Notes under the pieces: model-generated
What the model was told of the DNA's origin: nothing
Databases searched by the model: none
The model's input: only the letters and a program-made list of their open reading frames with translations
NCBI GenBank assembly: GCA_028532985.1
Contig: JANCIK010000011.1
Span: 1,116,001-1,180,000 of the forward strand
Length of the DNA stretch: 64,000 nt
Origin: Stropharia rugosoannulata
Lineage: Eukaryota > Basidiomycota > Agaricomycetes > Agaricales > Strophariaceae
Reading direction: 5' to 3'
Part shown: piece by piece, positions 59,417 to 64,000 of the stretch
How positions within the stretch are numbered: the first letter of the stretch is position 1
Layout: each line of letters opens with the position of its first letter
Made by a program: the position numbers and the translations under genes

Positions 59417-62400
59417 TGCAGTTGACTCGAACGCATGTTATGATAATGGTTATGTAATTATCATTGGCTATCACTGTCGTCGTGCCATGGCTATGACGGT
59501 GAGGGCAGGAGGCCGAGCGAATTGGACAGGTATCCCATCGCACCCTTAGTCATGCAGCTGTTGGTGTTGGCTGTTTTGCTGGCATTTCCCCGCCGAATGC
59601 CCACCGCCTTACACCCCGCGCAACGAAAGGCAGAGGTCATAAGACTTGGAGCGGGCATAATATCGCACGATGTCCAAGCGGTCACACTCCAATTCAACGA
59701 AGCGTGTCAATCATTGTACCATATGTGAACCTCCCGTGTATGTAGAAAAGAATCAGTAGGAAAAGCTTGGGAAAAAAGGGTCCCTCCGCAGTTGTTGTAA
59801 GTCTGAATGTTGTACCTACTTCTGTATAGAGCTTTAATGGACATTTGATTCACAAACACCCCGGTACTTATTTTAAACAATTAAGGATGCATCATACGAG
59901 TTGAACGAAAAGTTGAAATGACTTCTATGGCGTTCCCACTGCTTTACTACTCAGTTATTACTACCGAGTGAACCAAGGAACTCGAATTAATATTGTTACT
60001 TGTTTGTCTTAGTAAGTGGTGCACCGAATAATGGGAGCTCAAATATTCATCATTCAATGTTAGCTCAGGTGAATATCTTCAAGACAGCGGTAAGCGCGAA
60101 TAGTATTGTTGTGGTGCCGCTGTCGTTAATCCGAAACGTGGACAAGCTGGTCTTCTGACCTGTGCGTACACGACCGTGCGTACTTTCACCGGCTCCGGGA
60201 GAAGAACCTGGCAAGTACTGATATAATTTCTGATGTTGTCAGTTTCGTTTGACAGGGATTCCAGATTCTGTCCTTCTAGGAGTATGGCTAGTCCATGTGA
60301 CGGGTGCTTTCATGACCAGGTCGAATGGATGGGTTGGCCGTGACGTATATGTTGACTGCGCTCGAGCATTACAATGCGCGCATATTACTGTGTATCAACG
60401 TCCTATTTTTATGGCTCAGGTAACGTATGCACGCAGCAAAGTACATTAAAATCTAGTATAGCGTCTGTAAGCGCCCCCGACTACGCGCGCCCGGCGCTTG
60501 CCAACAGCGCGCTAAGGTTTTTCCGAGCGGCCCAGTCGGCTATGTATGGGCGCGCTGTCTGCAAGAAGAATAAACATACTTTATCAGCTGAGCCCCTCCG
60601 AAGAAACCCAGCAGGCTTCCGATGGGAACCAGGGACTGCAGGAACGTCAATCGCCATGTGCAGGGTTTTGCAGAACGCTTGACGACTGTAGAAGAACCAT
60701 GTCTTGTTGTCCCTTCATGTCGATTGCGCTAGCCAATCGGTGCACAGCTATAATGCGAGAGACCGTAGAGGTTATTGGACATACAGTCCCAGTTGCGATA
60801 TTAATTGACCGGCGCGTTGCGTCTATTCGCAGACCTATAGCCAATGAACGCGGTGGGTGGCACTGTGGCTGGAAGCATGATTGGTCTGCGGCTCCCCGTG
60901 TGTCGCTCTCTTATAGCTGTTCATTTGATTCCAGCGTACCCGCATGCCGAGAGGACGTGAATGTACAGATATGCCATTCAGCATAGGCAATTTTAGCCAC
61001 TGATGGATGGGACGCCTGTCGCTGCCTGTGACAGCGTGTATGTCTGCGTACACCGCATCGGAACGGACTCATGGGATAGAGAAAATTCCGCAGCCATTCA
61101 GTCTCAGTTCCTGGTCGCAGTGAGAGATTTCTTCTACACTTTTTCTCGGTGTAACGCGCTTGGTGAAGTGTACATACTTACTAGGTGGCTGGTCGCTCAC
61201 ATCCTGGAATCTCTGCCACCGACCGGGAAGTGCCTGGCAGATGGCCGCGTAACGGCGGTTTCAAGTGACCTAGGTAATCATCGCATAAAGATGTCGCAAT
61301 GGGAATAAGTGGTCGGGTCCGAAGGATTTCGCATTACTGGGAGGGGAGAAACTAGCGGACACATAAAAATTAGTGCTTAGATGTTGCTCAATAGATGATA
61401 GATGGGCGTGAGCCGCCGTCGTCCCTGCAAATTTGAGCATTCAAAAATGGGAAGGATACATTAAACAACGCGAAATTATTTAATAGCTCTAGTGTCTGCT
61501 ATGATACACCACAGTGATAGTAGCCAGGGCTGCGCGTCTACACAGAGGCTTGAGCATAACTAGTAGAACACCCTAAACTACTACACGCTCACTTCCAGTT
61601 AATCCGCATTAATTGAGTCCCCATATTTCCATCACCAAGGCAAGTCCACGGCACATTCCCCTGTGTTTCTAGGCAGGTGTAGTGCTAAATACGTATTACT
61701 CATACAGGAAAGATAAATATTACGCTGGTGTTACTTGAAGGACCCTTGACAGTGCTAACTACCAGGTGGGTTCCGAACATTCAAAGTCAAGTTGTTAAAT
61801 GTCAAAAAAGACCTGATCTTACTCTATATCTCCTGTTCTCCAACCATACTAGGTATATGCGCAGCTTAAAGTCGATAGGGCTTGCAGTCGGAAAGAGAGC
61901 CAAGGCTCTAGAGCTCTATCGATCAATGATGTTTTAATGAAGTGGCTATGCACTTTGTTGAAGTTCTCCATCACGCCAAGCACGTGATTTTATTTCTCAG
62001 CGCTCAGCGCTCAGCCACGAACATTGCCCAACGTTTCCTGAACATATCTGAAGTCAATATATCACCTTTCTGTCAACTTTCTGCCACTGATCTTCGTCAA
62101 GGAGTCATCGTTATTCACTTTGCACTTCCCGGTGTCAGTCACCCTTAACGGTGCCCTGGACTTACCCTGACACCACTGCACACTCGCGGAAGAGGCAAAA
62201 ACAGGCAAAACCTCACAGTACACGCTGGTGGTATCCGTGGCTCAATGATTTAAAGCTCAGCAAATTCGACAGCTTGAAGAATCACGTAGGATACTGCCGA
62301 TTCCTAGACTATGAATATCCGCGAAACTAGCAGCAATTCTGTATGTATTGAATTTTGATAAGTGGTTCTTCCATTTGAAAAAGTACATTCTATCTGAGGA

Positions 62401-62744
62401 ACTTACGTTTTGCTTTATGTTACCTACCCCGGTTGACCAACTTGAAACCATGGACCCTTGTACCATTATATTTAAGAATGCTGGGTCCAATCGTAGATAG
62501 GTGATTGGTATTGATGCTCTGCCCGTCGGAGTTCGCTAATTCAACCCTGTTAGGCTATAATTACATGTAACGACATGATTGAAAATTGAGCGATATGTAC
62601 CGTTCTAAGCATATGAAGGAAATCCTTCATACTTTCAAGACCCCCAACCGAACTATCGCTTTTTGCTCTGCACCCAAGCGAGAAGCCAATCCCCATTTTC
62701 TCCCTCAAGCCGCGTCGACGTACAGGTACGGTTAGGCGCCCAGG
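59417..62744. other. Intergenic region between seven-helix copies 2 and 3
   Basis: About 3.3 kb. No exon with family resemblance. A GC-rich stretch lies at 60465-60560, and GCATGATTGG at about 60877 also occurs at 56161, which may be chance. A short tandem of GCGCTCA lies at about 61999-62013. Nothing I can name. Confidence 0.5.
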
Positions 62745-64000
62745 ATGCGGATGACAACTCGCGGGATCCCTCTTGATACAGCGCTGACCGCTGCGACCTT
62801 CGTTGAGGTACGTACTATGCATTTCACCCGAGTAGTGTTAATTCATCATCCCCTCCTTGGTCAGACCTTTTTATTCGGTAAAAGAGGCTCAAAGTAATGC
62901 GCTGTTAACTGACTGGGGCGTTGTAGGCATCTACACATTCCTTTATGCAAAGACGATTCCTGTCATACTAAAAGCGAATAAACGGGGCCGTTCGCAGCAC
63001 TTCTCACTCAGCCTGGTATTCCTAATCGTCCAAAGGGCGCTTCTTGAGTTCTTATTCAGTTTTAATGCGTGCAGATATACCCTTGGACTATGTCCTTGAT
63101 GTATGCAATTGCAGCACTCCACATCAGTAAGTGCTTACTAAAACCTTGATAAATGTTTGTGAATGACATTTCCATTATGGCAGTTCTCGTTGTGTACCGA
63201 TTTTACCGTGCATATATTGCACCGAATCATCCTGGCGCCAAGTTCTTTTACTATGTAGGTACTTGGGATGGCACCATGTATGTCGTTTTAACCGTTGTAA
63301 TGACCTGGATCGGCGACATGTTGGTCGTAAGTGATAATGTTTCGGTGCAACTCGTCGATTCAATTTGAAATTTACAACTCGCAGATATATCGCTGTTACC
63401 ACGTCTGGAACAACCGGTTGTCGGTGGTCATATTACCTCTTCTTATCTTCATGGGCTTTTTTGGTAAGTTTCTACTTTGTTTTATCACGTAGTCAGTTCA
63501 TTCATAATAATTATCGTAGCGGCGAACACCTATGTGTTTATTTGGTTTGAACATCCTTCCATGATCTCGACCAAGTCTGTAATATTGACATCAAACGCAA
63601 TCTACCCGCTCGCCCTTATTCAGAATATCATGACCACGGGGCTGATTATATTAAAAATATGGTTGCAGCACCGTAAATCGACTAACGTTGGCGTTGTGGA
63701 CCGGAGTTCTAGGCTTAACCTGTTCAGGATATTTCGGATCATCATCGAAAGCGCCATGCTTTATACCATTCAGCTTTTCATTCTAATGGTTCTTTGCTAC
63801 ATGAACGACAACTTCCAATGGGTCATGCAAAATGCCATTGTTCCTAGCATCGGTGAGCAACACGTTTCTATCATCTGTCTCTAGACATAGGCGTGCTGAC
63901 TCGAGACTTTACAGGTATGGTCTTCTTGTTGATAACTTTGCGCATAGACAGCGCCAGACATCAAGATGCTGAAATAGGGACAAGTTTCAATGTTCCCAGC
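62745..64000 (+). CDS. Seven-helix membrane protein, tandem copy 3, 3' truncated by the window
   Basis: Exons 62745-62807, 62865-62877, 62927-63015, 63075-63126, 63184-63326, 63385-63463, 63520-63852 and 63915 to beyond 64000. Same family and exon anatomy as the two copies to the left. Landmarks: TALTAATFVETFLFGIYTFL, IYPWTMSLMYAIAALHIIL, VLTVVMTWIGDMLVIYRCYH, LSVVILPLLIFMGFF, IYPLALIQNIMTTGLIILK, IWLQHRKS, RIIIESAMLYTIQLFILMV and IVPSIGMVFLLITLRIDSA. The tryptophan of TWLGD is kept but the leucine is isoleucine here. The cytosolic tail is cut by the window end after GTSFNVPS. Function unknown. Confidence 0.86.

Overview
The window looks like nuclear DNA of an Agaricomycete (mushroom-forming basidiomycete). 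Genes are cut by many short GT-AG introns of about 45-70 nt, and several exons are very small. Conserved eukaryotic housekeeping genes alternate with families typical of Agaricomycetes: DUF1996, DUF6535, F-box expansions, a CmcJ-like oxidoreductase and tandem seven-helix membrane proteins. I saw no prokaryotic features, no rRNA, no CRISPR array and no clear tRNA gene. Exon junctions were read by eye from splice sites, reading frame and remembered family conservation. Where I give an exon list, the summed length is a multiple of three.

Layout. 1-3572 (+) end of UTP22/NOL6 (rRNA processing). 3899-5067 (-) probable mitochondrial DUF2358/C6orf136-like protein. 5207-5806 (-) PSF1 (GINS). 6347-8399 (+) secreted DUF1996 protein in 16 exons. 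8595-10509 (-) ULA1/NAE1 (NEDD8 activation). 11039-13583 (+) F-box protein with C2H2-like fingers. 14295-15810 (+) SPFH/stomatin-like protein. 16748-18325 (-) F-box-like protein. 19371-22927 (-) O-methyltransferase with long disordered extensions. 22928-26860 gene-poor, holding a MITE-like element with a perfect 29-bp terminal inverted repeat and a possible tRNA-derived SINE. 26861-28300 (+) Ser/Pro-rich orphan. 29052-31380 (+) calcineurin A. 31728-32368 (-) elongin C, five small exons. 32783-36056 (-) EH-domain/coiled-coil protein. 36679-37671 (-) membrane/coiled-coil orphan. 38243-39205 (-) CmcJ-like oxidoreductase. 39886-42512 (+) DUF6535 membrane protein. 42615-45185 (-) second F-box/C2H2 protein, an inverted paralogue of the one at 11039. 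46623-49293 (+) C2H2 zinc-finger factor. 50298-52667 (-) GT90/CAP10 glycosyltransferase. 53911-55405, 58009-59416 and 62745-end (+) three tandem seven-helix paralogues, the last cut by the window end.

Functional links. ULA1, elongin C and three F-box proteins all belong to ubiquitin/NEDD8-cullin biology, but they are scattered and not an operon-like unit. Calcineurin A and the zinc-finger factor are regulators. Nothing here forms an obvious secondary-metabolite cluster, although the O-methyltransferase and the CmcJ-like enzyme are of types found in such clusters. The most distinctive local structures are the tandem seven-helix array with its invariant exon anatomy (including a 13-nt exon 2), the F-box/double-finger pair, and the 7-nt exon in the DUF1996 gene.
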